Origin: Firmicutes bacterium UBA2116
Lineage (GTDB): Bacteria > Bacillota > Clostridia > Tissierellales > Sedimentibacteraceae
Assembly: GCA_002331025.1 (NCBI GenBank)
Contig: DCYG01000043.1
Location: 1 to 31,289 of the forward strand
DNA length: 31,289 nucleotides
Direction of reading: 5' to 3'
Within the stretch, counting starts at the first letter, position 1. Every line of letters begins with the position of its first letter. Under the pieces are notes generated by a model that worked only from the letters and a program-made list of their open reading frames with translations, made no database searches and was not told the origin of the DNA. The position numbers and the translations under genes were made by a program. Shown piece by piece: positions 1-6,883 of this stretch.

Positions 1-130
1 ACCTTTCTAATGTGGATAACACAAGAGCAAAATTATAGAATTGTTGATAAATTCAAAAAATCAAAATTATGTAATTTATGATGATATTTAAAAAAGTTTA
101 TTCCTCATCGCTGAAAAAAGCAAAAATCAC

Positions 131-159
131 TTGACAGATGTTGAAATTTAATATAGAAT
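131..159 (+). promoter_or_regulatory. Promoter of rplM-rpsI
   Basis: A TTGACA box (131-136) and a TAGAAT box (154-159) are separated by exactly 17 bases, which is a near-consensus housekeeping sigma factor promoter. Transcription would start near 166, leaving an untranslated leader of about 100 bases before rplM. Confidence 0.75.
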
Positions 160-165
160 ACCATA

Positions 166-258
166 GGTATGATAAGATTAGAGAAAAACCGTTCCAATGC
201 CCCGGAGTTAGGTTTTTTCGATATATTATAATTTTAAATAGTATAATAGTAGAAATAC
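166..258 (+). promoter_or_regulatory. Probable L13-type ribosomal leader
   Basis: The leader between the promoter and the rplM ribosome-binding site contains a stem formed by GAAAAACC (183-190) and GGTTTTTTC (211-219), which encloses a C/G-rich loop. Low-GC Gram-positive rplM operons are known to carry a structured L13 leader thought to mediate feedback by the ribosomal protein. Position and length fit that class. I compared by eye only, so the family assignment is an inference. Confidence 0.5.
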
Positions 259-271
259 AGGAGGAAACATG

Positions 272-700
272 ATGAAAAGCTTCTTGGCTAAACCTAATGA
301 AGTTGAAAGGGCATGGTACGTAATCGATGCCGAAGGAAAAACTTTAGGTAGACTTGCAACAGAAGTTGCTAAGATATTAAGAGGTAAACACAAAGCAACA
401 TATACACCACACGTTGATACAGGAGATTTTGTTATAATAGTTAACGCTGAAAAGGTGGTATTGACAGGTAAAAAATTAGATCAAAAATTATACAGACACC
501 ACTCACTTTATCCGGGTGGATTGAAGGAAACTCCTTACAGAGATTTATTCAAGGCTAAACCGACACAACCGGTATATCTTGCAGTAAAGGGAATGCTTCC
601 TAAGAATTCACTTGGAAGAAAAATGTTAAAGAAACTTAAAGTATACGCTGGTCCTGAGCACAATAATCAAGCTCAAAAACCACAAGTATACGAGTTTTAG
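272..700 (+). CDS. rplM: Large ribosomal subunit protein L13
   Basis: This gene encodes L13, a core 50S protein that binds 23S rRNA early in assembly. The 142-residue product matches the family in length and shows WYVIDAEGKTLGRLA near the N-terminus, a GKKLDQKLYRHHS segment in the middle and the conserved GMLPKNSLGR near residues 110-120. Two ATG codons are adjacent (269 and 272). I chose the second because the AGGAGG box at 259-264 then lies 7 bases upstream and the protein starts MKSF, as in clostridial homologues. The first ATG would add one residue. It is followed after 18 bases by rpsI, and the pair forms the universal L13-S9 operon. Identification is secure. Confidence 0.97.
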   Translation: MKSFLAKPNEVERAWYVIDAEGKTLGRLATEVAKILRGKHKATYTPHVDTGDFVIIVNAEKVVLTGKKLDQKLYRHHSLYPGGLKETPYRDLFKAKPTQPVYLAVKGMLPKNSLGRKMLKKLKVYAGPEHNNQAQKPQVYEF

Positions 701-718
701 TGAGAGGAGGACGATTAA

Positions 719-1108
719 ATGGATGCACAATACAGAGGAACAGGCAGAAGAAAAAAAGCAATAGCAAGAGTAAGAATGGTACCGGGAACAGGTAAAATTG
801 TTATAAATAAAAGAGAATTAGATGATTATATCAAATATGAAACTTTAAGAGTTTTAGTAAGAGAACCGTTAATGATTACTGATACGATGGGTCAATACGA
901 TGTGTTAGTAAATGTAAAGGGTGGAGGATATACAGGTCAGGCAGGAGCAATCAGACACGGTATATCAAGAGCACTTTTGCAGGTTGACGGAGAATTAAGA
1001 CCAATTCTTAAAAAAGCCGGATTCTTGACAAGAGATTCAAGAATGAAGGAAAGAAAGAAATACGGTTTGAAAAAAGCAAGAAGAGCTTCACAGTTCAGCA
1101 AGAGATAA
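719..1108 (+). CDS. rpsI: Small ribosomal subunit protein S9
   Basis: This gene encodes S9, a 30S head protein whose C-terminal tail reaches the P-site tRNA. The 129-residue product has the family's YRGTGRRKKAIARVR start, the glycine-rich GGGYTGQAGAIRHGISRALL segment in the middle, and the invariant basic end ASQFSKR. The final SKR is the tRNA-contacting tail. A GAGGAGG box precedes the ATG by about 6 bases. It is the second gene of the rplM operon and is followed 22 bases later by a terminator. Confidence 0.97.
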   Translation: MDAQYRGTGRRKKAIARVRMVPGTGKIVINKRELDDYIKYETLRVLVREPLMITDTMGQYDVLVNVKGGGYTGQAGAIRHGISRALLQVDGELRPILKKAGFLTRDSRMKERKKYGLKKARRASQFSKR

Positions 1109-1130
1109 TATTTATAATATTAAAATTTGG

Positions 1131-1159
1131 GAGTCACAGAAATGTGGCTCTTTTGTTTT
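1131..1159 (+). terminator. Rho-independent terminator of rplM-rpsI
   Basis: GAGTCACA (1131-1138) pairs with TGTGGCTC (1143-1150), with one G-T wobble, around a GAAA tetraloop and is followed by TTTTGTTTT. A near-identical copy lies at 3545-3573, on the far side of the accessory island. Confidence 0.85.
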
Positions 1160-1491
1160 GCTTAAAGCATACTATATATAGTATAAAATAGGGTAAAGGC
1201 AACTATATATAGTGCTTTGGGGAAAGAACATAAAAAACAAACAAAGTGACTCCAAAAGTATAATGTGGCTATTTGGTGGTGAAAATGGGTGCTTGTGTGT
1301 AAAAGTTGTCGCACTTTTACGTATTGTGTAAAATAATCGTGCGTAAATTTAGGCAGGGAAAGAGCAAAAGGAATGTAAGGATAGGGTGTACCTCTAAAGG
1401 TATAAAATGGGTGACAGAATATACTTTCATATGTTAATATGTTTATAGAATATGTTTGGAAGGAATATAAAGATTCTATTAGAAGATAACA
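1160..1491. other. Gene-free stretch with AT-rich inverted repeat
   Basis: No convincing coding sequence is present. The palindromic 12-mer ACTATATATAGT occurs twice (1171-1182 and 1202-1213), flanked on the outside by AAAGC (1164-1168) and GCTTT (1214-1218). The whole 55-base block can fold into a hairpin. A related half, TTATATATAGTGCTTT, recurs near 3412-3427. The rest has no recognisable group II intron 5' end (no GUGYG start followed by domain I folds that I could trace), so the intron downstream appears to lack its 5' part. Confidence 0.5.
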
Positions 1492-2246
1492 TTGAGTATG
1501 TGTTGCATAGGTAAAAAAATTAGACATGGTGCATACTTAAGACAGTCATTGCTTGATGGGACATATGACCCATTACCAGTTAGAAGGGTAGAAATACCAA
1601 AAGACGATGGGAAGAAAAGACAGCTTGGAATACCAACAGTAGTAGATAGAGTAATACAACAATCAATAGCACAAGTACTAAGCCCAATATTTGAAAAGAA
1701 GTTCTCGGATAATAGTTTTGGCTTCAGACCAAACAGAAGTGCCCATGACGCCTTAAAAAGATGTCAAGAGTACATGAATGAAGGTTATACTTGGTTAGTA
1801 GATATTGACTTAGCTTCATACTTTGACACTGTAAATCATGACATGTTAATCGGACTGATTTACAAAGAAATCAAGGATATAAAAGTAATCTCACTTATCA
1901 GAAAATATCTCAACGCAGGGGTAATGATAAATGGAGTTGTTAATACAACAACAATAGGCGTACCACAAGGCGGAAATTTATCACCATTGTTAAGCAACAT
2001 AATGCTGAATGAACTTGATAAAGAACTGACCAAAAGAGGGTTAAAATTTGTAAGATATGCAGATGACTGCAATGTATATGTCAAAAGCAGGAAAGCTGCT
2101 GACAAAAAGCGTGGGAATTTGCTAACACAAGAAAGAGCTATTGGCGTACAGCCAAAAGCCCTATTCTTCAACGTTCTATTACTAATACCAGACTTGAAAA
2201 AGCTGGATTAGTGTCTTTACTTAAAATATATACATCAAAATGTTAA
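1492..2246 (+). pseudogene. Group II intron reverse transcriptase/maturase, truncated and frameshifted
   Basis: The first reading frame (TTG at 1492 to a stop at 2211) carries the finger-palm part of a group II intron reverse transcriptase: PVRRVEIPKDDGKKRQLGIP, FGFRP (residues 76-80), VDID (103-106), GVPQGGNLSPLL (about 156-167) and the catalytic YADD (189-192). About 55-60 N-terminal residues of the normal protein are missing. After KSRKAADK (about 2108) this frame becomes meaningless. In the +1 frame from about 2109 the genuine family C-terminus appears (AWEFANTRKSYWRTAKSPIL, then a segment ending LVSLL) and stops at 2246. So the end of the palm, the maturase X domain and any downstream domains have been deleted, joining the two parts out of frame. 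It is not expected to be functional. Confidence 0.88.
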
Positions 2247-2253
2247 TTCTATT

Positions 2254-2331
2254 GAACCGCCGTATACCGAACGGTACGTACGGTGGTGTGAGAGGACGAT
2301 AATTAAATTAATTAATTATCTCCTACTCGAT
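2254..2331 (+). ncRNA. Group II intron domains V and VI
   Basis: ACCGCCGTA (2256-2264) pairs with TACGGTGGT (2279-2287), and an upper stem TACCG/CGGTA is offset by a two-base CG bulge on the 3' strand. This is the classical architecture of catalytic domain V. Domain VI follows: GATAATTAA pairs with TTAATTATC inside a longer AGG/CCT stem, with a candidate branch-point A in CCTACTCGAT just before the 3' end. Confidence 0.8.
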
Positions 2332-2335
2332 TTGT

Positions 2336-2362
2336 TTTAATACTACATGTTGTAGTATTAAA
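2336..2362. repeat. Perfect 12-bp hairpin next to the intron 3' end
   Basis: TTTAATACTACA (2336-2347) and TGTAGTATTAAA (2351-2362) form a perfect inverted repeat with a 3-base loop, beginning 5 bases after the intron 3' terminus. It has no T-tract, so it is a poor terminator. It may be part of the original insertion target. Confidence 0.6.
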
Positions 2363-2416
2363 TTGGAATAACATATAACCTAATGTATTTATATTATTTA
2401 AACGAAAATATAATTC

Positions 2417-2446
2417 TTGCAGCTTTATGCTTCAGTATAGTATAAT
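2417..2446 (+). promoter_or_regulatory. Candidate promoter of the HEPN/MNT pair
   Basis: TTGCAG (2417-2422) and a perfect TATAAT (2441-2446) are 18 bases apart, placing transcription start about 30 bases before the HEPN gene. Confidence 0.5.
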
Positions 2447-2482
2447 ATTCATGAACATATTATATGATAGGTAGGTGAAACT

Positions 2483-2878
2483 ATGGATAAAGAAATTTTC
2501 ATTAATTATTGGATTGATACTGCAAATAGAGATAACAATACAATGTTAAATTTATTCAAAAGTAACGATTATCATTGGAGTTTATTCATGGGACATCTGG
2601 TTATAGAAAAATTGATTAAGGCTGTTTATGTTAAAAATATAGATAGTAATCCACCAAGGATACATGATTTATTAAGATTATCAGAAAAAGCACATATTGA
2701 AACAACTGAACAACAAAAAGACTTATTAGATTTAATTACAACTTTTAATATAAATGCAAGATATCCAGATTATAAACAAAGTTTTTATAAAAAATGTGAT
2801 TATGATTTTACATTAACTAATATAAAAAAAATAGAGGAGATGAGAGTATGGCTTCTTTCAATACTAGAGAACGAATAG
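2483..2878 (+). CDS. HEPN domain protein, putative toxin of HEPN/MNT module
   Basis: The 131-residue protein is all-helical by composition and has the HEPN signature segments: a helix FMGHLVIEKLIKAVYV (35-50), PPRIHDLLRLSE (57-68) and FNINARYPDY (88-97). HEPN proteins paired with minimal nucleotidyltransferases act as toxins, many of them ribonucleases using an R-X4-6-H motif. At the usual position this protein has RYPDY instead. R65 and H71 are spaced as R-X5-H but sit in an earlier helix, so RNase activity is uncertain. It overlaps the downstream MNT gene by 31 bases, which indicates coupled translation. GGTAGGTG lies about 6 bases before the ATG. Confidence 0.82.
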   Translation: MDKEIFINYWIDTANRDNNTMLNLFKSNDYHWSLFMGHLVIEKLIKAVYVKNIDSNPPRIHDLLRLSEKAHIETTEQQKDLLDLITTFNINARYPDYKQSFYKKCDYDFTLTNIKKIEEMRVWLLSILENE

Positions 2879-3168
2879 AAGAAATTGCAAGAAATTATGG
2901 AACTTTATTGAAAGAGGAACTAGATGTAAAAAATATATATTTATATGGTTCATACTCAAAAGGTACTTATACAGAAAATAGCGATATAGATATAGCTGTA
3001 GTTGGAGACGAATTTACTGGAGATCCAATAGAAGATACATTAATGTTAATGAGAATAAGAAGAAAAATAGATAATAGAATAGAGCCTAGACCGTTTAAAA
3101 CCAGTGATTTTAATTCTGCTAACCCATTTGCAAGAGAAATAATAGAAACAGGAATAATGATAATGTAG
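2848..3168 (+). CDS. Minimal nucleotidyltransferase (MNT), putative antitoxin of HEPN/MNT module
   Basis: The 106-residue protein is a minimal polymerase-beta-fold nucleotidyltransferase. It shows the exact GS-X10-DXD signature: G34-S35 followed ten residues later by D46-I-D48. In characterised HEPN/MNT pairs (MntA/HepT type) the MNT enzyme transfers AMP to the HEPN partner and neutralises it. The gene begins inside the end of the HEPN gene, behind a GAGGAG box, so the two are co-translated. It is a typical length for the stand-alone MNT family. Function as an antitoxin is inferred from the pairing. Confidence 0.85.
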   Translation: MASFNTRERIEEIARNYGTLLKEELDVKNIYLYGSYSKGTYTENSDIDIAVVGDEFTGDPIEDTLMLMRIRRKIDNRIEPRPFKTSDFNSANPFAREIIETGIMIM

Positions 3169-3544
3169 GGTAACGGTAGTCTTGATTAGTAAGGTACAGA
3201 GCATTAAGAATTACAACAATAGTAAGCTGAAAAATAAAAAAGGTCACAGCTAATGTGTTGTAAGTAAGTTCCAATTAATTTATGCATGATATATAAACAG
3301 CAATACACTATAATGAAATAGTTGAAGAAAAAATTACACAAGATTTACACGCGGTATAAGATAAGAATTTTAGATATATCAATATATAGTAGTTGGAATT
3401 TGATAATAGCATTATATATAGTGCTTTTTAGACGATTTAATTTTCTATATCAATTACGCAAGAGATAAGCAGACAACCCAAATTTTATATTTGGTGTTGG
3501 TCGCTTATACTGTAAGTATAATTGGTATAAAACCTTATATGAAA
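3169..3544. other. Gene-free right part of the island
   Basis: I see no supportable gene here. The stretch holds an AT-rich palindrome AGCATTATATATAGTGCT (3408-3425) related to the repeat near 1171-1218, and one copy of the dispersed 40-bp palindrome (3465-3508). It ends at the second copy of the rpsI-type terminator. Confidence 0.5.
3465..3508 (+). repeat. Dispersed palindrome, copy 1
   Basis: The copy is bounded by ATAAGC (3465-3470) and GCTTAT (3503-3508). The core reads GACAACCCAAATT, an AT spacer, then ATTTGGTGTTGGTC, so each arm is an imperfect inverted copy of the other. Other copies are at 7389-7427, 11123-11152, 11181-11216 and 27420-27464. Similarity to copy 2 continues rightwards into TACTGTAA. 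Confidence 0.85.
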
Positions 3545-3573
3545 GAGCTACAGAAATGTGGCTCTTTTGTTTT
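3545..3573 (+). terminator. Second copy of the rpsI terminator
   Basis: GAGCTACA (3545-3552), a GAAA loop and TGTGGCTC (3557-3564) are followed by TTTTGTTTTGC. The block matches 1131-1161 in all but two adjacent stem bases, and the stem is maintained by a G-T wobble in each copy. It could terminate transcripts leaving the HEPN/MNT genes. Confidence 0.75.
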
Positions 3574-3792
3574 GCCTAAAAGATCCTATTAATTTATTTA
3601 GTTTGATTTTACATCCTGTTTTAATTATACTGATATTGATATAGATTACAGTTAAATCACTAAATAAGATAGTAAAGAATTAATCTTATATAATGAAAAG
3701 TAGGTATTATTGATGATAAGGGATTATATTTATTTGCTACATTGTGACTTGTGTTTGATGCTGAAGAAAGTTTGATTAATGAGGGAGATAAT

Positions 3793-4662
3793 ATGAGATA
3801 TCTTACTAAGGAATGGTACAACTTATGTCAAATGACAGGGCTTCATTTTGGAATGAGATCCCACAAAGGAACTTATCAAAAAGATGAAGACTTATATATA
3901 AGACTTAAAAAAAGAAAAGAAAAAGAATTTCTAAAAATGGAACGTGAAATATACGATTTTGATCCTAGAGAAATGCTTGAAATTTATGATGGTTCAGTGT
4001 TTGTTTCTGCTGATAAGTTTATTGCAGGGGAGGAGATTCACGATGAGGATACAATAGTGTACCATATGACTGATGAAGAAAAGGACCGCATTAATAAACT
4101 TATTGAAGAATATGATTCAAGAGAACCATTTGATGTAGATAAATATAGAATGGAATTCAATAAGAGACAAGCTATGATTCAATCTGAAAACATAAATAAT
4201 TTACCTTCAAACCTCTATTCTCAAATTGCTGATCCTAGAGTATTTGCACTTGGTTATTGTACAAAAGAAATATTAAGCCAACTCAAAGAGTTAAGTAAGG
4301 AAAATGAAATAGAGGTTAGTGCAGTATTAAATGAATATACCAAGGCGCAAAAGGAAAAAATGATTCCGGAACAATTGCGAGAAAGATTCGGATTCCATGA
4401 TTGTCAAGTGATGAGCTGCGAATTTAATCAAAACATAGTATTCTATTTGGACACGAGTGGTGGATTTACTGAAAATAATAAAATTATTTTTAAAGATGCT
4501 AAAATTATTAAACAAGAAAAATCTCTAGAAGGAAGCTATTGGTTGTATGAGGAATTGTATATCATTGAAGGTGGGTATGAAGCTCATATGCTTTTTGCAG
4601 GTGAGGATATTCATGAGTTAACAATTAACTGTAAAGACATAATAATCCAAACTATGATGTAA
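3793..4662 (+). CDS. DUF4085-like protein
   Basis: This 289-residue cytoplasmic protein starts MRYLTKEWYNLCQMTGLHF, runs through a charged helical region, contains ADPRVFALGYCTKEIL in the middle, and ends with a beta-rich part that includes ERFGFHDCQV and a segment finishing GYEAHMLF. I recognise this as the pattern of the DUF4085 family of Firmicutes, whose function is unknown. The match is from memory, not from a search. I chose the ATG at 3793 because a GAGGGA box (3781-3786) lies 6 bases upstream and the family begins MRY. A GTG at 3751 would add 14 residues without support. No signal peptide or membrane segment is visible. It stands alone, about 150 bases from the next gene. Confidence 0.8.
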   Translation: MRYLTKEWYNLCQMTGLHFGMRSHKGTYQKDEDLYIRLKKRKEKEFLKMEREIYDFDPREMLEIYDGSVFVSADKFIAGEEIHDEDTIVYHMTDEEKDRINKLIEEYDSREPFDVDKYRMEFNKRQAMIQSENINNLPSNLYSQIADPRVFALGYCTKEILSQLKELSKENEIEVSAVLNEYTKAQKEKMIPEQLRERFGFHDCQVMSCEFNQNIVFYLDTSGGFTENNKIIFKDAKIIKQEKSLEGSYWLYEELYIIEGGYEAHMLFAGEDIHELTINCKDIIIQTMM

Positions 4663-4808
4663 GAGAAAAATTCTTCAGTACTGAAATTTATGGAATCCTA
4701 TGGGCTTATTAGTATGTTGTGTATGCTTAAGGCATTTGGAACTTAAGTAGGAATAATAGACATTAAAGTATCATTTTTATTTTTATGAAATAGTTTGGGA
4801 GGTGGGTT

Positions 4809-5387
4809 ATGGCTGATAAACTTACAAGGGCTAAAGAAATTTTTATAGAGAATCTAGGTAGTCATGATAACATGCAAGAAACTGGCTGTCTCCAAGAATA
4901 TCTTCAATATAATATTCCTATGGAAATAGAATATAATTGGACAAATGAATTTATTACAGAACAGTTTAGTAAAGCAGATTCTAAAAGTATTAGAATTTCA
5001 GAGCTCATAAGTAGTGTCAGTTTTATAGTTTCTCACTATGGAAGGTATCAGGACTATAAAAAACTTTTAGCAATTAATAATATGTACTTAAGTGGTGCGG
5101 ATTTATTTGAACTTAATATTTATTTTGATAATGTCCTAAAGTCAATGCGGCCCTTACTTGAAAATGATAATGTACCCAGCAATTTAAAACTAGAAATTGT
5201 GACTGAATTAGAGAACATGGTTGTTGATACTAAAGAAAATATAGCTTCAATTCCAGATAAGATAACTGGCTATATAACACAAAAATATAATCTACAAGAC
5301 CCAAAACGTTTTACAAAGGCTTCTAAATTAAACCAAATACATAACGAGATTAATACAATTAAAAATTTGCTGTTAAACTTCGTGTAA
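4809..5387 (+). CDS. Hypothetical protein
   Basis: I do not recognise this 192-residue protein. It is acidic in its first half, largely helical, and has no signal peptide, membrane segment or metal-binding cysteines. A GGGAGGTGGG box just before the ATG supports expression. It sits between the DUF4085-like gene and the lipoprotein gene, on the same strand, with gaps of about 145 and 85 bases. The three could be one transcription unit, but no shared function is evident. Confidence 0.7.
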   Translation: MADKLTRAKEIFIENLGSHDNMQETGCLQEYLQYNIPMEIEYNWTNEFITEQFSKADSKSIRISELISSVSFIVSHYGRYQDYKKLLAINNMYLSGADLFELNIYFDNVLKSMRPLLENDNVPSNLKLEIVTELENMVVDTKENIASIPDKITGYITQKYNLQDPKRFTKASKLNQIHNEINTIKNLLLNFV

Positions 5388-5470
5388 CAATGCTTTTATG
5401 AATAATTACGTGTCGTTAAATGACAAAAATAAAATATTTTGTCTGCCAATTATCAAATGGGAGGTATAGG

Positions 5471-6661
5471 ATGAAAATGCTTGCAAGTATTTTTTTAGTG
5501 CTAAGTTTATTACTAAGTTTAGCTGGATGTAGTAACCAAACTGATATACTAACTCCGGCTACAAAAGAAGAAACGACTGAAAGTGAGTCTGCAATAGAAT
5601 TAGCAATTGGCAACAATATACCATATGATGGTAAAGGAAAGATAGCAATTATTACTACTACTCTTTCAGAAAATGAAGAGCATTATAGATCTGCTCAAGA
5701 TATGGTTGAGAAATATGGTGAAGAAAAAATAGTTCACATTCTTTGGCCCTTTAGCATAACTAAATTAGCATCTGATCTTGAAATTAAGGCTTTAATAATT
5801 AATCCAGCGGTTACGGGAACTAATGCAGTAGTAGAGAAATTACTTGAAGTTCGTGATGATATTTTTATTGTTTATTGCACACCCCAAGAAAATTCATCAG
5901 TTTCTGCATCTAATGCAGATTTAGTTATAATGCTTGATGAATTAAAAATGGGAACTAGTATTCCTGAACAAGCTAAAAAACTTGGTGCTAAAACATTTAT
6001 ACATTACTCATTTCCTAGGCATATGTCTCAGAGCCTTCTTTTATTAAGAAAAGACCTAATGGCTGAAAAATGCAAGGAAATAGGTCTGGAATTTATTTAT
6101 GTTGATGCTCCTGACCCAACAGGAGACTTAGGAATTTTAGGAGCCCAACAATTTATACTTGAAGATGTACCAAAAATGGTAGAACAATATGGCAAAGATA
6201 CTGCTTTCTTTGCAACCAACTGTGGAATGCAGATTTCGCTAATCAAAGCATGTGTTGATACTGGGGCAATATATCCTCAATCCTGCTGCCCTTCACCATA
6301 TCATGGATTTCCAACAGCTCTCGGTATTAAATTTCAAGGCTCTGAAGATAACTTGAAATATGTAATATCAGAAACTACAAGAATTCTTGAGGAACACAAT
6401 GGTATTGGGAGATTTTCTACATGGCCTGTTCCAATGTCTATGATGGCTACTGTAGCATCTACGGAATATGCTATTAAATTATTGGCAGGGGAGATTTTGG
6501 ATAAAGATAATATTGATTTAAAAGTTTTAGAACAATGTATGTCTGATTATGCAAATGTTGTAGTTACTACAAGTCCCTTAGTAGAAAGGATTAATGAAAA
6601 TACAGTTGAATATTCAAATTTTAGATTAGTTTCTATGGATTTCTTAACATATGGTGAATAA
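5471..6661 (+). CDS. DUF3798-like periplasmic-binding-fold lipoprotein
   Basis: The 396-residue product has a lipoprotein signal (MKMLASIF, a hydrophobic core, then the lipobox LAGC), an acidic T/E-rich linker, and a two-lobed binding-protein-like domain. Features recalled from the DUF3798 family are present: AKTFIHYSFPRHMSQ, VDAPDPTGDLG, QQFILEDVPKMVEQYGKDTA, QSCCPSPYHGFPTALGI and GRFSTWPVPMSMMA. Members look like substrate-binding proteins, but their ligand is not known to me. I start at 5471 because GGGAGG is 6 bases upstream and the signal peptide then begins normally; an ATG at 5420 would put 17 polar residues ahead of it. No ABC permease or ATPase gene is adjacent, so the partner, if any, is elsewhere. 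Confidence 0.83.
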   Translation: MKMLASIFLVLSLLLSLAGCSNQTDILTPATKEETTESESAIELAIGNNIPYDGKGKIAIITTTLSENEEHYRSAQDMVEKYGEEKIVHILWPFSITKLASDLEIKALIINPAVTGTNAVVEKLLEVRDDIFIVYCTPQENSSVSASNADLVIMLDELKMGTSIPEQAKKLGAKTFIHYSFPRHMSQSLLLLRKDLMAEKCKEIGLEFIYVDAPDPTGDLGILGAQQFILEDVPKMVEQYGKDTAFFATNCGMQISLIKACVDTGAIYPQSCCPSPYHGFPTALGIKFQGSEDNLKYVISETTRILEEHNGIGRFSTWPVPMSMMATVASTEYAIKLLAGEILDKDNIDLKVLEQCMSDYANVVVTTSPLVERINENTVEYSNFRLVSMDFLTYGE

Positions 6662-6718
6662 AATTTAGTATTATAGTGATGAATTATAGATTTCAAAAGA
6701 AGCAGGTAAAATAAAAAG

Positions 6719-6747
6719 TTGTCAATTAATATTTTTTGTGATAAAAT
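6719..6747 (+). promoter_or_regulatory. Promoter of queT
   Basis: TTGTCA (6719-6724) and TAAAAT (6742-6747) are separated by 17 bases. Transcription would start near 6754, giving a leader of about 130 bases that includes the aptamer-like structure. Confidence 0.65.
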
Positions 6748-6800
6748 GTTTACGAAAGAATAGATTTTATATCGTTCTTTAAAAATATGAAATATAAAAT

Positions 6801-6835
6801 ACAGTGTTTTCTTGGCACCCACTTAAAAAATCAAG
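6801..6835 (+). promoter_or_regulatory. Probable preQ1-I riboswitch aptamer
   Basis: The segment has the H-type pseudoknot layout of the preQ1 class I aptamer. Stem P1 is AGTG (6803-6806) with CACT (6820-6823). The loop contains TTCTTGGCACC. An A-rich tail TAAAAAAT (6824-6831) is followed by CAAG (6832-6835), which pairs exactly with CTTG (6811-6814) in the loop. The wording is close to the Bacillus aptamer (TTCT...CACCC...AAAAAA). P1 is one pair shorter than usual. The downstream gene is a queuosine-precursor transporter, the classical target. Confidence 0.68.
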
Positions 6836-6845
6836 TTTTTTTGTG

Positions 6846-6883
6846 GCTCCCTAAGAATTCGTTATTCGAAAGGAGTTTTTTTA
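6846..6883 (+). terminator. Expression platform: attenuator overlapping the queT ribosome-binding site
   Basis: GGCTCC (6845-6850) can pair with GGAGTT (6872-6877), using two wobbles, around an inner GAAT/ATTC stem, followed by a run of seven Ts that leads to the ATG. The same GGAG is the Shine-Dalgarno box. A competing hairpin upstream (CCAC...GTGG with an A6/T6 stem, about 6819-6846) overlaps both the aptamer tail and the attenuator. This permits ligand-dependent switching. Confidence 0.55.

Larger units (their letters stand above)
1492..2331 (+). mobile_element. Decayed group II intron (class C-like)
   Basis: The block contains, in order, a reverse transcriptase fragment (1492-2246), a domain V hairpin and a domain VI hairpin ending in CTACTCGAT at about 2331. 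The 5' exon boundary, domains I-III and the N-terminal part of the protein were not found, and the protein has an internal deletion. The protein resembles group IIC maturases (QQSIAQVLSPIF, YADDCNVYVKSRKA). Group IIC introns are known to insert behind Rho-independent terminators, which agrees with its position behind the rpsI terminator. It should be immobile without a helper. Confidence 0.8.

Noticed and set aside
1339..1343. GTGCG as the 5' end of the group II intron
   Set aside because: Too close to the protein fragment and not followed by recognisable domain I elements.
1162..1527. Minus-strand open frame of 121 codons next to rpsI
   Set aside because: It lies in repeat-rich AT DNA, has no ribosome-binding site, and its aromatic-rich translation is like a read-through of low-complexity sequence.
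6801..6883. preQ1-II or preQ1-III riboswitch for the queT leader
   Set aside because: The H-type pseudoknot with a short P1 and A-rich tail matches class I better; I could not trace the extra P4 hairpin of class II.
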